From positions 5,456,001-5,520,000 of the forward strand of contig NZ_JAPENX010000001.1 of assembly GCF_026341815.1 (NCBI RefSeq): DNA of 64,000 bases, given 5' to 3'. Below, piece by piece: positions 17,756 to 26,531 of this stretch (the first letter of the stretch is position 1; the number at the start of each line of letters is the position of its first letter). Source of the stretch: Streptomyces sp. NBC_00572 (lineage in GTDB: Bacteria > Actinomycetota > Actinomycetes > Streptomycetales > Streptomycetaceae). The position numbers and the translations under genes were made by a program. The notes under the pieces were generated by a model. The model was not told the DNA's origin, ran no database searches, and saw only the letters and a program-made list of their open reading frames with translations.

Positions 17756-19324
17756 TCACTCCTTCCGCAGAGGTACCGACACGTACGACGGGTCGGCCGA
17801 AGGGGAGGAGAAGGTCAGCTGCGCGCCGGTCGGGTTGTGCTCGATGTAGAGCGGGTCGACGGTGTCGACGACGAGCGCGAGCCGGTGCCCCGCCGGTACG
17901 TCGTACGCCGTGGAGAACAGCTCCAGATCGACGCCGAAGGACTTACCCGGCGTCCGGTCGTGGAAGGTGTACGGCGCGTTGCTGACCAGCTTGCCCACGC
18001 CGAGCGGGCCCACGTCGTAGAGGTAGGCGACGAGGGTGCCGCTCTCCTTGGTGGAGGTGACGGTGGTGTGCACCTTCACCGTGCCGCGCACCCGTTGCGG
18101 GGTGTCGTACCGCTCCGACTGCCAGACACCCGCGAAGGCGCGGGGGAGGAGGGGGACGGAGACGACGGGCGGGGTGCGGAGGAACTGGTCCAGGGCGTTG
18201 GTGAGCAGGGTGATGCCGCCGTTGGCGCCGGAGTCGATGTTCGCCCAGACCCGCTGCGTACCGCCGAGGTCGAACTTCCGCTGGTTCGCGTGCACCGACT
18301 TCCAGTCCGCGTAGCCCTCGTAGCCTCCGGTGGACCGGGACTTGAGCTGGACGGGCTGCTCGCGGTCGATGCCGTTGTCGACGCCCTTGAGGTAGCGGTC
18401 GAACCAGCGGTGGGCGCTGGTCCAGGTGTCGTTGGGCAGGCCGAACAGGCCGGTGGCCTCGGCGGTGGCGTGGTCGCCGGGACGGAATTCGAGGCGCTTG
18501 GGGCCGGTGAGCTTCTCGAAGAAGCTCGCGTACTGGTTGGGCGGGAAGATGGTGTCGCCCCAGGCGTTGCCGAGCATGATCGCGGTGCCGTTGGCGTTGA
18601 TCCGGTCCAGCTGCTCGACGGCGGAGCGCTTGCGGCCCCAGGCGATCATGTCCTCCTCCTTGTCCAGGTCGGAGGAGAGGAAGTCGCCCAGGATCTGCTG
18701 GAGTTCGGGACCGGGCCGGCCGGTGAGGTAGCCGGCGCCGCCGAGCAGGGCGGCGGCCTGAAGGTGCTGGGTGCGGCCGCTGTAGATGGACTCGATGAGG
18801 TCGGCCCAGCCGCTGAGCGCGGCGACGGCCTTGATCCGCGGGTCGTGGGCGGCGGCGAGGAGGCTGATCCCGGCACCGTACGAGACGCCCGCCATGCCGA
18901 TGTGGGCGGGGTCGGCGGCGGTATGGGCGAGGGCCCAGTCGATCACCTTGGAGGCGTCGGCGATGTCCTTCGGCCCCGCGGTCTCGATCTCCCCGCCGGA
19001 CTGCCAGAAGCCGCGCGAGTTGTAACTCACCACGATGTAACCCGAGTCGGCGAGCTGCTTGGCCTGGGCGAGGTACTCGACCTGCGGCATCGCCCAGCTG
19101 GTGGGCAGCACGATCAGGGGGTGGCGGCCGGTGCCGGTGGACCCCGCGGGGGTGACGACGTTCGCCTTGAGGACGGTGCCGCCCTCCCCGGTGATGTCCA
19201 CGAAGCGGATGCCGGTGCCCGCCGTCTCACCGGCCTCACCGGCCTGGGCGGCGGGCGCGAGCGCGAGGGCCGTCCCGGCCACGAGGGCGGCCGAGACGGC
19301 GAGGGCCAGGGGTGTGCGTCGCAC
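17756..19324 (-). CDS. Secreted CocE/NonD-type serine hydrolase
   Basis: A 522-residue exported alpha/beta hydrolase of the X-Pro dipeptidyl-peptidase (S15)/CocE group. Residues 1-28 are a Sec signal peptide ending AAQAG. The nucleophile motif is GVSYGAG, and the likely catalytic histidine lies in RPGDHATAEA. The C-terminal third (about 370-520) is a beta-sandwich typical of PepX_C domains, ending in VSVPLRKE. Substrates in this group include acyl-peptides and esters; which applies here cannot be read from sequence. It is transcribed alone, with paired 11-bp direct repeats about 60 nt upstream of its start. Confidence 0.85.
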   Translation of the reverse strand: MRRTPLALAVSAALVAGTALALAPAAQAGEAGETAGTGIRFVDITGEGGTVLKANVVTPAGSTGTGRHPLIVLPTSWAMPQVEYLAQAKQLADSGYIVVSYNSRGFWQSGGEIETAGPKDIADASKVIDWALAHTAADPAHIGMAGVSYGAGISLLAAAHDPRIKAVAALSGWADLIESIYSGRTQHLQAAALLGGAGYLTGRPGPELQQILGDFLSSDLDKEEDMIAWGRKRSAVEQLDRINANGTAIMLGNAWGDTIFPPNQYASFFEKLTGPKRLEFRPGDHATAEATGLFGLPNDTWTSAHRWFDRYLKGVDNGIDREQPVQLKSRSTGGYEGYADWKSVHANQRKFDLGGTQRVWANIDSGANGGITLLTNALDQFLRTPPVVSVPLLPRAFAGVWQSERYDTPQRVRGTVKVHTTVTSTKESGTLVAYLYDVGPLGVGKLVSNAPYTFHDRTPGKSFGVDLELFSTAYDVPAGHRLALVVDTVDPLYIEHNPTGAQLTFSSPSADPSYVSVPLRKE

Positions 19325-19383
19325 GGGTCACTCCTCACTGGGGCGCTGCTGGGTGGGCAGCACCGGGCACTGATGGGGGGCAG

Positions 19384-19439
19384 TGAAAGTGACCCGACGG
19401 TAACCTGGGCGCTTTACCCGTGGTAACCGGTCGGTAAGT
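19384..19439 (-). promoter_or_regulatory. Paired 11-bp direct repeats upstream of the secreted hydrolase
   Basis: On the minus strand two adjacent 11-bp units, GGTTACCGTCG then GGTCACTTTCA (19405-19384), and a second adjacent pair, ACTTACCGACC then GGTTACCACGG (19439-19418), lie 60-115 nt before the start codon. The 11-bp period and the GGTCAC unit recall PhoP (PHO box) sites, but three of the four units differ from that consensus. An activator site for a secreted enzyme is plausible. Confidence 0.3.
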
Positions 19440-20704
19440 TACGTGCGGGTAACGATTGATGGCGTTGTGGTGCCCTCCAGGAGGGCGACGGCCTCCGCGA
19501 AGTCCGCATGGGCCTCCCCGTACGAGTGGGCGGCGACGAGGAACAGCGAGCGGTCGGTCAGTGCGCGGGCGACGGCTTCCCGCGCGCCCGGCAGGCGCCG
19601 GGCGAGTGCCACGCCCTCGTCGAAGAGGGGGCGCAGCCGCTCCTCGAACTGGTAGTGGTGTCCTTCACGGGCGACGGTGGAGCGCCGGATCAGGCGGTGG
19701 TGTGCCGCCACCGCCTCGAAGAGCCGTCCTGAGTCGGTCAGTTCTGTGACTTCTTCCGCAAGGACGGGGATCTCGGCGAGGTAGGCCTCCTTCGAATCGG
19801 GGGACCAGTGGTGGGAGTCGATGCCGAAGGGTGGCGCGGGGGCCTGCCGGGACGCGGCCGGCTCATCGGCCCGGCCCGACAGGGCGAACAGGGCGGTCCA
19901 TGAGGCGAGGCTGCCGAAGTACCTGTTGGTGGGCTCGCCGCCCTCCGCGAGGCGGGCGAGGAGCCGTAGGGCCTCCTGCCGGTCCGTTCCGGCCCCGCCC
20001 CTGTCGCCGGCGGCTTCGAACAACTGTGAACGGTAGGCGAGTTGCCACACCAGCTCGGCCAGGGACGCCGCCTCGGCCTCGGCCTCGGACCGGGTCTGAT
20101 CCACGAGTGCCGTGAAGACGGTCAGGGCCTCCTCGTGCCGTCCTGCGGCGCCCAGGTCAGCCGTCCAGGCGACCGTTGTCCCGAACCAGACCCGCTGTCG
20201 TGATGGCCGGGCGCCCCGCTCGCGGAGGCCCGCCGCCTCGCCGTGTCGCCCCTCCTCGGTGAGCATGTCGGCCAACCGATCCTGCCCCTGGGTCGGACAG
20301 GACACGTGCCCCGGCTCGTAGTCGAGCCGCCCCGCCTCGGCCATCTCTTCGCACACCGCGAAGGCCTCGGCCCGCCGCCCGACGACGAGCAGCGTGCGCT
20401 GGTACGAGTCCAGGGCGCGGAGGAGTGTCTCGATCCGGTTCGGCTGCTCGGGGTCGACGCGCCGTGCGGCCTCCGCGGCCTCCGTGTGCAGCGCGAGCCG
20501 CAGGTCCGGCCCGCCCTTGCGCGCGACGTCGTACCCGTACGAAGTCAACGCGGCGGCCAGCTTCGGCAGATAGGCCGCCGGGCTCACCCGTGCGAGCACC
20601 CGGTACGCCTGGACCTGCTGCGACAGGCTCGGCCTGTCGGATCCGAGCAGCATCGTCCGTGCCTGCAGCACCGCATCATGATCGACGTTCTCGGAGTGAT
20701 TCAT
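19439..20704 (-). CDS. TPR-like helical repeat protein
   Basis: A 421-residue all-helical protein rich in Ala, Leu, Arg and Glu, with repeated helix pairs of tetratricopeptide type (for example residues about 60-110, 170-215 and 330-420). There is no signal peptide, membrane segment or catalytic motif. Such proteins often act as scaffolds or sensors in Streptomyces, and several are C-terminal parts of regulators; here no DNA-binding domain is present. ATG 20704 is the only good start, although the ribosome site is weak. It is divergent from the P450 gene with 86 nt between them. Confidence 0.7.
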   Translation of the reverse strand: MNHSENVDHDAVLQARTMLLGSDRPSLSQQVQAYRVLARVSPAAYLPKLAAALTSYGYDVARKGGPDLRLALHTEAAEAARRVDPEQPNRIETLLRALDSYQRTLLVVGRRAEAFAVCEEMAEAGRLDYEPGHVSCPTQGQDRLADMLTEEGRHGEAAGLRERGARPSRQRVWFGTTVAWTADLGAAGRHEEALTVFTALVDQTRSEAEAEAASLAELVWQLAYRSQLFEAAGDRGGAGTDRQEALRLLARLAEGGEPTNRYFGSLASWTALFALSGRADEPAASRQAPAPPFGIDSHHWSPDSKEAYLAEIPVLAEEVTELTDSGRLFEAVAAHHRLIRRSTVAREGHHYQFEERLRPLFDEGVALARRLPGAREAVARALTDRSLFLVAAHSYGEAHADFAEAVALLEGTTTPSIVTRT

Positions 20705-20790
20705 GACGGCGATTCTGGGATCCGGGGGAGGGGTCGGACAAGGCTGTCGAAGTGTGCGATCAGTCCTACGAAAACCGCCTCTGACCTGTC

Positions 20791-22083
20791 ATGATGGATA
20801 CGTCATCACCCCTGACGGGAGGTGCGGTGGAGGATTCGAGCGGCGTACCCGACGTCTTCGACCCGCGGATCTACGCGACCGGGATCCCGCACGACCGCTT
20901 CCGCGCCCTGCGCGACCACGCGCCCGTCGCGTGGCAGGAGGAACCCGAGATCCTGGGGTGGCCCGCCGGTTCAGGATTCTGGGCCGTCACCCGGCACGCC
21001 GATGTCGTGCGGGTGTTGAAGGACTCGGGTACGTACTCCTCGTGCCTCGGCGCCACCCAGATCCGCGACCCCGACCCCGCCGATCTGCCGTTCATCCGAC
21101 GCATGATGCTCAATCAGGATCCGCCCGAGCACGGGCGGTTGAGACGACTCGTCAGTCGAGCCTTCACGCCCGGTCGGATCGAGCGTTTCGGTGCCACCGC
21201 GCGGGATCGGGCCCGACAGTTGGTCATGGGGGCTGTCACGGCGGGGGGCGAGGTGGACCTCGTCCGGGCCGTCACCGACGACTACGCCCTGCTCAATCTC
21301 ACCGATCTGCTCGGCGTGCCCGCGAGCGACCGGGGCCTGCTGCACACCTGGACCGAGCGGGTCATCGCGTACCAGGACCCCGACGAGCCGCCCGTCCTCG
21401 ACGCAGCGGGACGACCCGTCAATCCGCGCTCGCCCGCCATGCTCGCCGAGATGTTCGACTACGCCCAGGAACTCGGCGCGTACAAGCGGAAACACCCCGC
21501 CGACGACGTCATGAGCACGCTCGCGGCCTCCGAACTCGCCGACGCCGAACTGGAGATGTTCTTCTTCCTGCTGACCGTCGCCGGAAACGACACGGTCCGC
21601 AGTGCCGCCCCCGGCGGACTCCTCGCCCTCGCCGAGCACCCCGACGAGCAAAGCAGGTTGTGGAACGGCGAGGTCGGCATCGATACGGCGGTGGACGAAC
21701 TCCTCCGCGTGCACCCGCCCGTGCTCTCGTTCAGGCGCACGGCCGCAGCCGACACCCGACTCGCCGGGCAGGCCATCCGACGCGGCGACAAGGTCGTCGT
21801 CTTCCACGCCTCCGCCAACCACGACGAGCGGGTCTTCCCCGACCCGCACCGCCTGGACCTCGGCCGGAGTCCGAACCCGCACGTCTCCTTCGGTGACGGC
21901 CCGCACGTCTGCCTCGGCGCCCACTTCGCCCGGCTTCAGCTCCGGGTGCTCCACGAGGAGGTACGTCGGGCCTGCGGCGGCCTGGAACTCGCCGGACCGC
22001 CCCGGCGCCTCGTCTCCAACTTCATCAACGGCATCAAGTCGCTGCCGGTTCGGCTACGGGAGCCGTCCGCGCCGCGCGCGTGA
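20791..22083 (+). CDS. Cytochrome P450 monooxygenase
   Basis: A 430-residue soluble bacterial P450. The I-helix oxygen-activating motif is AGNDT, the K-helix ExxR is in DELLRVHPP, and the haem loop is FGDGPHVCLG with the cysteine ligand. The segment MMLNQDPPEHGRLRRLVSRA and the ending INGIKSLPVRL resemble CYP124/125/142-like and linalool hydroxylase-like enzymes, so a terpenoid, fatty or steroid side-chain substrate is a fair guess. No ferredoxin or reductase gene is adjacent, so electrons must come from elsewhere. ATG 20791 lacks a clear ribosome site; an in-frame GTG lies at 20827. Its 3' end overlaps the convergent gene by 50 nt. Confidence 0.92.
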   Translation: MMDTSSPLTGGAVEDSSGVPDVFDPRIYATGIPHDRFRALRDHAPVAWQEEPEILGWPAGSGFWAVTRHADVVRVLKDSGTYSSCLGATQIRDPDPADLPFIRRMMLNQDPPEHGRLRRLVSRAFTPGRIERFGATARDRARQLVMGAVTAGGEVDLVRAVTDDYALLNLTDLLGVPASDRGLLHTWTERVIAYQDPDEPPVLDAAGRPVNPRSPAMLAEMFDYAQELGAYKRKHPADDVMSTLAASELADAELEMFFFLLTVAGNDTVRSAAPGGLLALAEHPDEQSRLWNGEVGIDTAVDELLRVHPPVLSFRRTAAADTRLAGQAIRRGDKVVVFHASANHDERVFPDPHRLDLGRSPNPHVSFGDGPHVCLGAHFARLQLRVLHEEVRRACGGLELAGPPRRLVSNFINGIKSLPVRLREPSAPRA

Positions 22084-22768
22084 CATCGGCCACGAGCTCC
22101 ACGACATCGGGGCCGTACGCCTGCGAGTTGACCACCTTCAGGAGCAGCGCGAAGGAACCGTCCGATCCGTACTTGCCGGCCAGCTCCCGGTGGTGGCGGG
22201 CCAGATGCCGCGCCGCGGCCTGATTGGTGACCGCGGCCTGGCCGCAGAGCAGGAACACCGGCCGGCCGCCCTCGCCGCGGGTGACGCGCGCGAGGACGAC
22301 GTACTCGTTGACGCCCCACTCCGGGCGGTAGGTCTCGCCCGCCACGGTGAACATCCCCCGGTCCTCGGGAGGCTCCTGCTCGACGTTCATCGTGAGTCCC
22401 GGCAGCAGGTTCGGCAGATGGGCTGCCATGCGCCGATTGGAGTAGGGGCCGCCGATGCAGAACTCGGCTATCTCGCCGAGTCCCTGACGGGCCGTATCGT
22501 GCTGCACGATGCGGGGTCGCGCCCCGCAGTCCTTGACCAGCGCCGACAGTTCGAGCAGTGCCGAGACGTCGGTGGCGTGCACGCCGCGTTCGCTGCCGGC
22601 CAGGCGGTTCACCACGAGCAGACAGTCCGAACCGGAGGGCAGCCCGAAGAACTCCTGCTTGCGGCGGAGCTTGCGCCGCCAGAAGTATGTGCGGCCCAGC
22701 CAGCCGAAGGATGCGCTGACACCCGTCGCGAGCACCCCGAGCACGATGTTGCGCAGGTCTTCGTCCAT
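22034..22768 (-). CDS. Membrane-anchored hypothetical protein
   Basis: A 244-residue protein with one N-terminal transmembrane helix (about residues 6-24), a basic patch WRRKLRRKQ, then a cytosolic alpha/beta domain. Conserved-looking pieces are LLVVNRLAGSERGVHATDVSAL, EFCIGGPYSNRRMAAHL and LARVTRGEGGRPVFLLCGQ. The nucleotide-like GGPYSN turn recalls other uncharacterised streptomycete proteins, but I cannot name a family. TAGCAT lies 8 nt before ATG 22768 without a ribosome site, so a leaderless message is likely. The 3' end overlaps the P450 gene tail to tail. Confidence 0.7.
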   Translation of the reverse strand: MDEDLRNIVLGVLATGVSASFGWLGRTYFWRRKLRRKQEFFGLPSGSDCLLVVNRLAGSERGVHATDVSALLELSALVKDCGARPRIVQHDTARQGLGEIAEFCIGGPYSNRRMAAHLPNLLPGLTMNVEQEPPEDRGMFTVAGETYRPEWGVNEYVVLARVTRGEGGRPVFLLCGQAAVTNQAAARHLARHHRELAGKYGSDGSFALLLKVVNSQAYGPDVVELVADVTRAARTAPVAEPAAT

Positions 22769-22873
22769 GGGCGCGCATGCTAGCGGGGAAACGACCCCTT
22801 GTTCGAGGCGGTCCTGACGGGAGGGGCCGCGGGAAGTTACGCTGCGCGGACGGTCATTGACTGGAGGTAGGGA

Positions 22874-24676
22874 ATGCGTCGTTCCGCCGCTGGGCAGGTC
22901 TCCGTTCTCGCCGTCGCGGCGACGGTGCTCTCGATGGGTGCCGCCGCTCCGCCCACGGCCGCGCCGCCACCCCCGGTCAAGGAACCCGTCGCCGTCGGCT
23001 ACGGCGGTGCCGTCGCCAGTGTCGACGCCGACGCCTCGGCCGCCGGTGTCGAGGTCCTCCGCAAGGGCGGCAACGCGGTGGACGCCGCCGTCGCCGTCGC
23101 GGCCGCCCTCGGCGTCACCGAGCCCTACTCCGCGGGCATCGGGGGCGGTGGCTACTTCGTGTACTACGACGCGAAGAGCCGCACCGTGCACACCGTCGAC
23201 GGACGCGAGACCGCGCCGCGCTCCGCCGACGCGAACCTCTTCGTGGAGAACGGGGCGCCGATCCCCTTCGAGGAGGGCATGACCAGCGGCCTCGGCGTCG
23301 GTACCCCCGGCACCCCGGCGACCTGGAGGACCGCCCTCGACGCCTGGGGCAGCAAGCGGCTCGGCACCCTGCTCGAACCCGCCGAGCGGCTTGCCCGCGA
23401 GGGCTTCACCGTCGACGCCACCTTCCGGGCGCAGACCGCGGGCAACGAGGCGCGGTTCCGCGACTTCCCGGCCTCCTCCGAACTCTTCCTGCCGGAAGGG
23501 CAGTTGCCCGTGGTCGGCTCGGTCTTCAAGAACCCCGACCTGGCCCGTACGTACAAGACGCTCGGCCGCGAGGGCATCGGCGCGCTCTACCGGGGCCCGC
23601 TCGCCCGGGACATCGTGAACACCGTCCGGGCGCCCCAGGTGCGCGAGGGCGCCACCCGGAAGGTCCGTCCCGGAGATCTGACGGAACGTGATCTCGCCGC
23701 GTACCGCACCGAGTTCCGCAAGCCCACGAAGGTCGCGTACCGAGGACTCGACGTCTACGGCATGCCCCCCTCCTCCTCAGGCGGTACGAGCGTCGGTGAG
23801 GCCCTCAACATCCTGGAGGGCACCGACCTCGCGAAGGCCTCCCCGGCCCGCTATCTGCACCGCTTCATCGAGTCGAGCCGTATCGCCTTCGCCGACCGGG
23901 GCCGCTGGGTCGGCGACCCCGCCTTCGAGTCCGTACCGACGCGCGGCCTGCTCTCCCAGCGGTACGCCGACTCGCGCGCCTGCCTGATCCGCGACGACGC
24001 CGCCCTGACCAGCCCGCTCGCGCCCGGCGACCCGAACAGCCCGGTGCCGTGCGCGAGCGGCGGCACGGCGGCCCCGACCACGTACGAGGGGGAGAACACG
24101 ACCCATCTCACCGTGGCCGACAAGTGGGGCAACGTCGTCGCCTACACCCTCACCATCGAGTCCACCGGCGGCAGCGGCCTCACCGTGCCCGGCCGGGGCT
24201 TCCTGCTCAACAACGAGCTGACCGACTTCTCCTTCGCCCCGGCGAACCCGGCGGTGCACGACCCGAACCTGCCGGGACCCGGCAAGCGGCCGCGCTCCTC
24301 CATCTCGCCGACGATCGTCCTCGACGGACACGACCGGCCCGTCCTCGCGCTCGGTTCGCCGGGCGGCGCGACCATCATCACCACGGTCCTCCAGACCCTC
24401 ACGGGGGTCGTCGACCGGGGCCTGCCGCTCGTCGACGCGATCGCCGCGCCGCGCGCCAGCCAGCGCAACCAGGCCACCACCGAACTCGAACCGGGTCTGT
24501 GGAACAGCCCGGTCAGGGCGGAGCTGGAAGGCATCGGGCACGGCTTCCGGCAGAACCCGGAGATCGGCGCGGCGACGGGTGTCCAGCGTCTGCCGGACGG
24601 CCGCTGGGTGGCCGCCGCGGAGACGGTCCGCAGGGGTGGCGGGTCGGCGATGGTGGTCAGGCCGGCGGGGAAGTAG
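22874..24676 (+). CDS. ggt: Gamma-glutamyltransferase, secreted
   Basis: A 600-residue N-terminal nucleophile hydrolase that cleaves glutathione-type gamma-glutamyl bonds or transfers the glutamyl group. A signal peptide (about 1-30) directs export. The large subunit carries GGNAVDAAVAVAAALGVTEP and GIGGGGYFV. The autocleavage threonine is in ENTTHLTVAD, which yields the small subunit with its new N-terminal Thr. GSPGGATIITTV and the RSSISPTIV region complete the active site. Streptomyces use mycothiol rather than glutathione, so the substrate may be gamma-glutamyl peptides. A GGAGG-type ribosome site precedes ATG 22874, and a terminator hairpin follows at 24685. Confidence 0.93.
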   Translation: MRRSAAGQVSVLAVAATVLSMGAAAPPTAAPPPPVKEPVAVGYGGAVASVDADASAAGVEVLRKGGNAVDAAVAVAAALGVTEPYSAGIGGGGYFVYYDAKSRTVHTVDGRETAPRSADANLFVENGAPIPFEEGMTSGLGVGTPGTPATWRTALDAWGSKRLGTLLEPAERLAREGFTVDATFRAQTAGNEARFRDFPASSELFLPEGQLPVVGSVFKNPDLARTYKTLGREGIGALYRGPLARDIVNTVRAPQVREGATRKVRPGDLTERDLAAYRTEFRKPTKVAYRGLDVYGMPPSSSGGTSVGEALNILEGTDLAKASPARYLHRFIESSRIAFADRGRWVGDPAFESVPTRGLLSQRYADSRACLIRDDAALTSPLAPGDPNSPVPCASGGTAAPTTYEGENTTHLTVADKWGNVVAYTLTIESTGGSGLTVPGRGFLLNNELTDFSFAPANPAVHDPNLPGPGKRPRSSISPTIVLDGHDRPVLALGSPGGATIITTVLQTLTGVVDRGLPLVDAIAAPRASQRNQATTELEPGLWNSPVRAELEGIGHGFRQNPEIGAATGVQRLPDGRWVAAAETVRRGGGSAMVVRPAGK

Positions 24677-24684
24677 CGGCGGGA

Positions 24685-24704
24685 GGGGGCACACGGGTGC
24701 CCCC
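24685..24704. terminator. Terminator between ggt and map
   Basis: Perfect 8-bp arms GGGGGCAC and GTGCCCCC around a 4-base loop, followed by a pyrimidine run CTCTTCTTCCT on the plus strand. It lies 9 nt after the ggt stop and between convergent genes, so it mainly ends ggt transcripts. Confidence 0.75.
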
Positions 24705-24737
24705 CTCTTCTTCCTCCGCCTCCGGCGGACGTGCGTC

Positions 24738-25505
24738 CTACAGCGCCGTCAGCACCCGCGGGCCCTCGTCCGTGATCGCCACCGTGTGCTCGGCGTGCGA
24801 GGCGCGCGAGCCGTCGAGCGTCCGGATCGTCCAGCCGTCGCGCGCCGTGTAGTGGTCGTCCGTGCCGCCGCCGATGAGCATCGGCTCGATCGCGAGGACC
24901 ATCCCTTGGCGCAGCTTCATGCCGCGGCCCGGTCGTCCCTCGTTGGGGACGCCCGGGTCCTCGTGCATCGTGCGGCCGATCCCGTGGCCGCCGAAGCCGT
25001 CCGGGATGCCGTAACCGGCGGCGCGGCACACCTGCCCGATCGCGTGCGCGATGTCGCCGATGCGGTTGCCGACGACGGCGGCCGAGATGCCCGCCGCCAG
25101 GGCCTTCTCCGCCGCGGCGATCAGCCGGGTGTCCTCCGGCCGGGCCGGGCCGACCGTGAAGCTGATCGCCGCGTCGCCCGCCCAGCCGCCCAGCAACGCC
25201 CCGCAGTCCGCGGAGACCAGGTCGCCCGGGGCGAGCCTCGTCCCGTCCGGGATGCCGTGGACGATGGCGTCGTTCACGGAGAGGCACACGACCGCCGGGA
25301 ACGGCACCGGAGCCCACTCCGGGTGGTAGTCGAGGAAGGGCGATCCGGCGCCGGCCGCGGCCAGGACCTCCCGCGCCGCCCGGTCGAGCTCGGACAGCGT
25401 GACGCCGGGCGCCGCCTTCTCCCGTACGGCCGCGAGGGCGCGGGCCACCACCCGCCCCGCCTCACGCATCGCGGCCAGGTTCTCGTTCGTCTTGATCTCC
25501 ACCAT
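24738..25505 (-). CDS. map: Methionine aminopeptidase, type I
   Basis: A 255-residue enzyme that removes the initiator methionine from new proteins. The five metal ligands appear in order: Asp in VSADCG, Asp in GWAGDAAISF, His in GHGIGRTMHEDP, Glu in AIEPM and Glu in ITDEGP. It is type Ia, without an N-terminal extension or zinc finger. Streptomycetes usually carry more than one map gene; this one is not next to ribosomal or secY genes, so it is probably a secondary copy. It is divergent from an XRE regulator with only 32 bp between start codons. TATAGT lies 7 nt before ATG 25505, so the message is likely leaderless. Confidence 0.93.
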   Translation of the reverse strand: MVEIKTNENLAAMREAGRVVARALAAVREKAAPGVTLSELDRAAREVLAAAGAGSPFLDYHPEWAPVPFPAVVCLSVNDAIVHGIPDGTRLAPGDLVSADCGALLGGWAGDAAISFTVGPARPEDTRLIAAAEKALAAGISAAVVGNRIGDIAHAIGQVCRAAGYGIPDGFGGHGIGRTMHEDPGVPNEGRPGRGMKLRQGMVLAIEPMLIGGGTDDHYTARDGWTIRTLDGSRASHAEHTVAITDEGPRVLTAL

Positions 25506-25534
25506 TCCAATTACTATACCGGTATTAGAATGGT
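25501..25534. promoter_or_regulatory. Overlapping divergent leaderless promoters with a dyad operator
   Basis: The whole map/XRE intergenic region is one promoter. Minus strand TATAGT (25518-25513) is spaced 7 nt from the map ATG; plus strand TAGAAT (25526-25531) is spaced 6 nt from the regulator ATG. ACCATTC (25501-25507) mirrors GAATGGT (25528-25534), and the symmetry extends inward through AAT/ATT with one mismatch. A separate perfect palindrome ATACCGGTAT fills 25516-25525. A repressor bound here would block both genes. Confidence 0.6.
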
Positions 25535-25537
25535 GGC

Positions 25538-25789
25538 ATGGTGCGCACACCCCTGACCCCCGAAGAGCGCGAGCGCGGCGAGCGCCTCGGCCTGTTCCTG
25601 CGCGAGGCGCGCGGCGAGCGGTCCATGGCCGAGATCGCCGCAGCGGCCGGACTGTCCGCCGAGACCCTCCGCAAGATCGAGACCGGCCGGGCCCCGACCC
25701 CGGCGTTCTTCACCGTCGCCGCCCTCGCCGGCGTCCTCGGTCTCTCCATGGACGAGCTGATCGTCCGGTGCGCGCTCGTGCCCGTCTGA
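25538..25789 (+). CDS. XRE-family helix-turn-helix regulator
   Basis: An 83-residue single-domain DNA-binding protein. The helix-turn-helix covers about residues 18-72, with REARGERSMAEIAAAAGLS then AETLRKIETGRAPTP, the usual Cro/C1 pattern. There is no ligand-binding domain. It is divergent from map and almost certainly binds the 34-bp dyad between them, controlling itself and perhaps map (inference from position). The start ATG 25538 is 6 nt after TAGAAT, so translation is probably leaderless even though GGTGG precedes it. Confidence 0.88.
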   Translation: MVRTPLTPEERERGERLGLFLREARGERSMAEIAAAAGLSAETLRKIETGRAPTPAFFTVAALAGVLGLSMDELIVRCALVPV

Positions 25790-25792
25790 CGG

Positions 25793-25818
25793 CCGGACCC
25801 GAGCCCCGGACCCGAGCC
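25793..25818. repeat. Two tandem 13-bp units after the XRE gene
   Basis: CCGGACCCGAGCC occurs twice in direct tandem, and a third partial copy (CCCGGACCCG) follows near 25830. The repeat lies in the non-coding gap after the XRE gene and is probably slippage of GC-rich sequence. Confidence 0.5.
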
Positions 25819-25903
25819 CTGGAGGCGGGCCCCGGACCCGGGGGCGAACGCCGAAGCGAGAATTCGATGGCGGATCGGACCGGCGCGGACGATCATGCGA
25901 CGC

Positions 25904-26467
25904 ATGAGCGACGAACCCGCACGATGGACCACGGCGACCGTCTACCCCGACATGTGGGCGGATCCGGACGACGACCCCCGCAACAACAACGGCGGTTCCA
26001 GTCCGGAGGGCGAGGTCGCGACGCTGCAGGACTCCCTGCGGGACTACCGCCTGACCCTGCGGATGAAGTGCGAGGGGCTGGACGCGGAGCAGCTCGCCCG
26101 CAGGTCGGTCCCGCCGTCGACCATGTCGCTGCTCGGCCTGATCCGGCACCTCGCCGAGGTGGAGCGGGACTGGCGCAACTGGATCACCGACGGTGAACCG
26201 CTGCCGAAGCTGTACGGCAAGAAGGACGCGGACTTCCACGGGGCCGTCGCCGAACAGGCCGTGGTCGACGCCGCGTACGCCGATCTGGAGCGCGAACAGG
26301 CGGCGCTCGACGCCGAACTGGCCGAGCACCCGGACCTGGGCGCGCGGGTGGGCAGGGACAAGATCGCGATCCGGGAGCTGATGGTGCACCGGATCGACGA
26401 GTACGCCCGCCACTGCGGACACGCCGACCTGCTGCGCGAGTGCGTCGACGGCCGGGTGGGCCAGTGA
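25904..26467 (+). CDS. DinB / mycothiol-transferase-like protein
   Basis: A 187-residue four-helix-bundle protein of the DinB/DUF664 superfamily, many of whose actinobacterial members are mycothiol-dependent transferases. The metal-ligand pattern is visible as LIRHLAEVERDW in the second helix and RHCGHADLLRECVDG in the last. The N-terminal segment WTTATVYPDMWADPDDD is typical of this subgroup. ATG 25904 (MSDEPARW) is chosen; another in-frame ATG lies at 25895 and neither has a strong ribosome site. Substrate unknown. Confidence 0.82.
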   Translation: MSDEPARWTTATVYPDMWADPDDDPRNNNGGSSPEGEVATLQDSLRDYRLTLRMKCEGLDAEQLARRSVPPSTMSLLGLIRHLAEVERDWRNWITDGEPLPKLYGKKDADFHGAVAEQAVVDAAYADLEREQAALDAELAEHPDLGARVGRDKIAIRELMVHRIDEYARHCGHADLLRECVDGRVGQ

Positions 26468-26531
26468 CGCCCTCCGGGCGGGTCCGGGCCGTGTACGGAG
26501 AGTCCCGCGCGGCTCGACCCGGGCCCCGTAC

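Noticed and set aside
22034..22083. The 50-base tail-to-tail overlap of the P450 and membrane-protein genes as a sign of misannotation
   Set aside because: Both frames have good family or composition support up to their stops; such convergent overlaps occur in compact genomes, and a similar one lies at 37636-37682.
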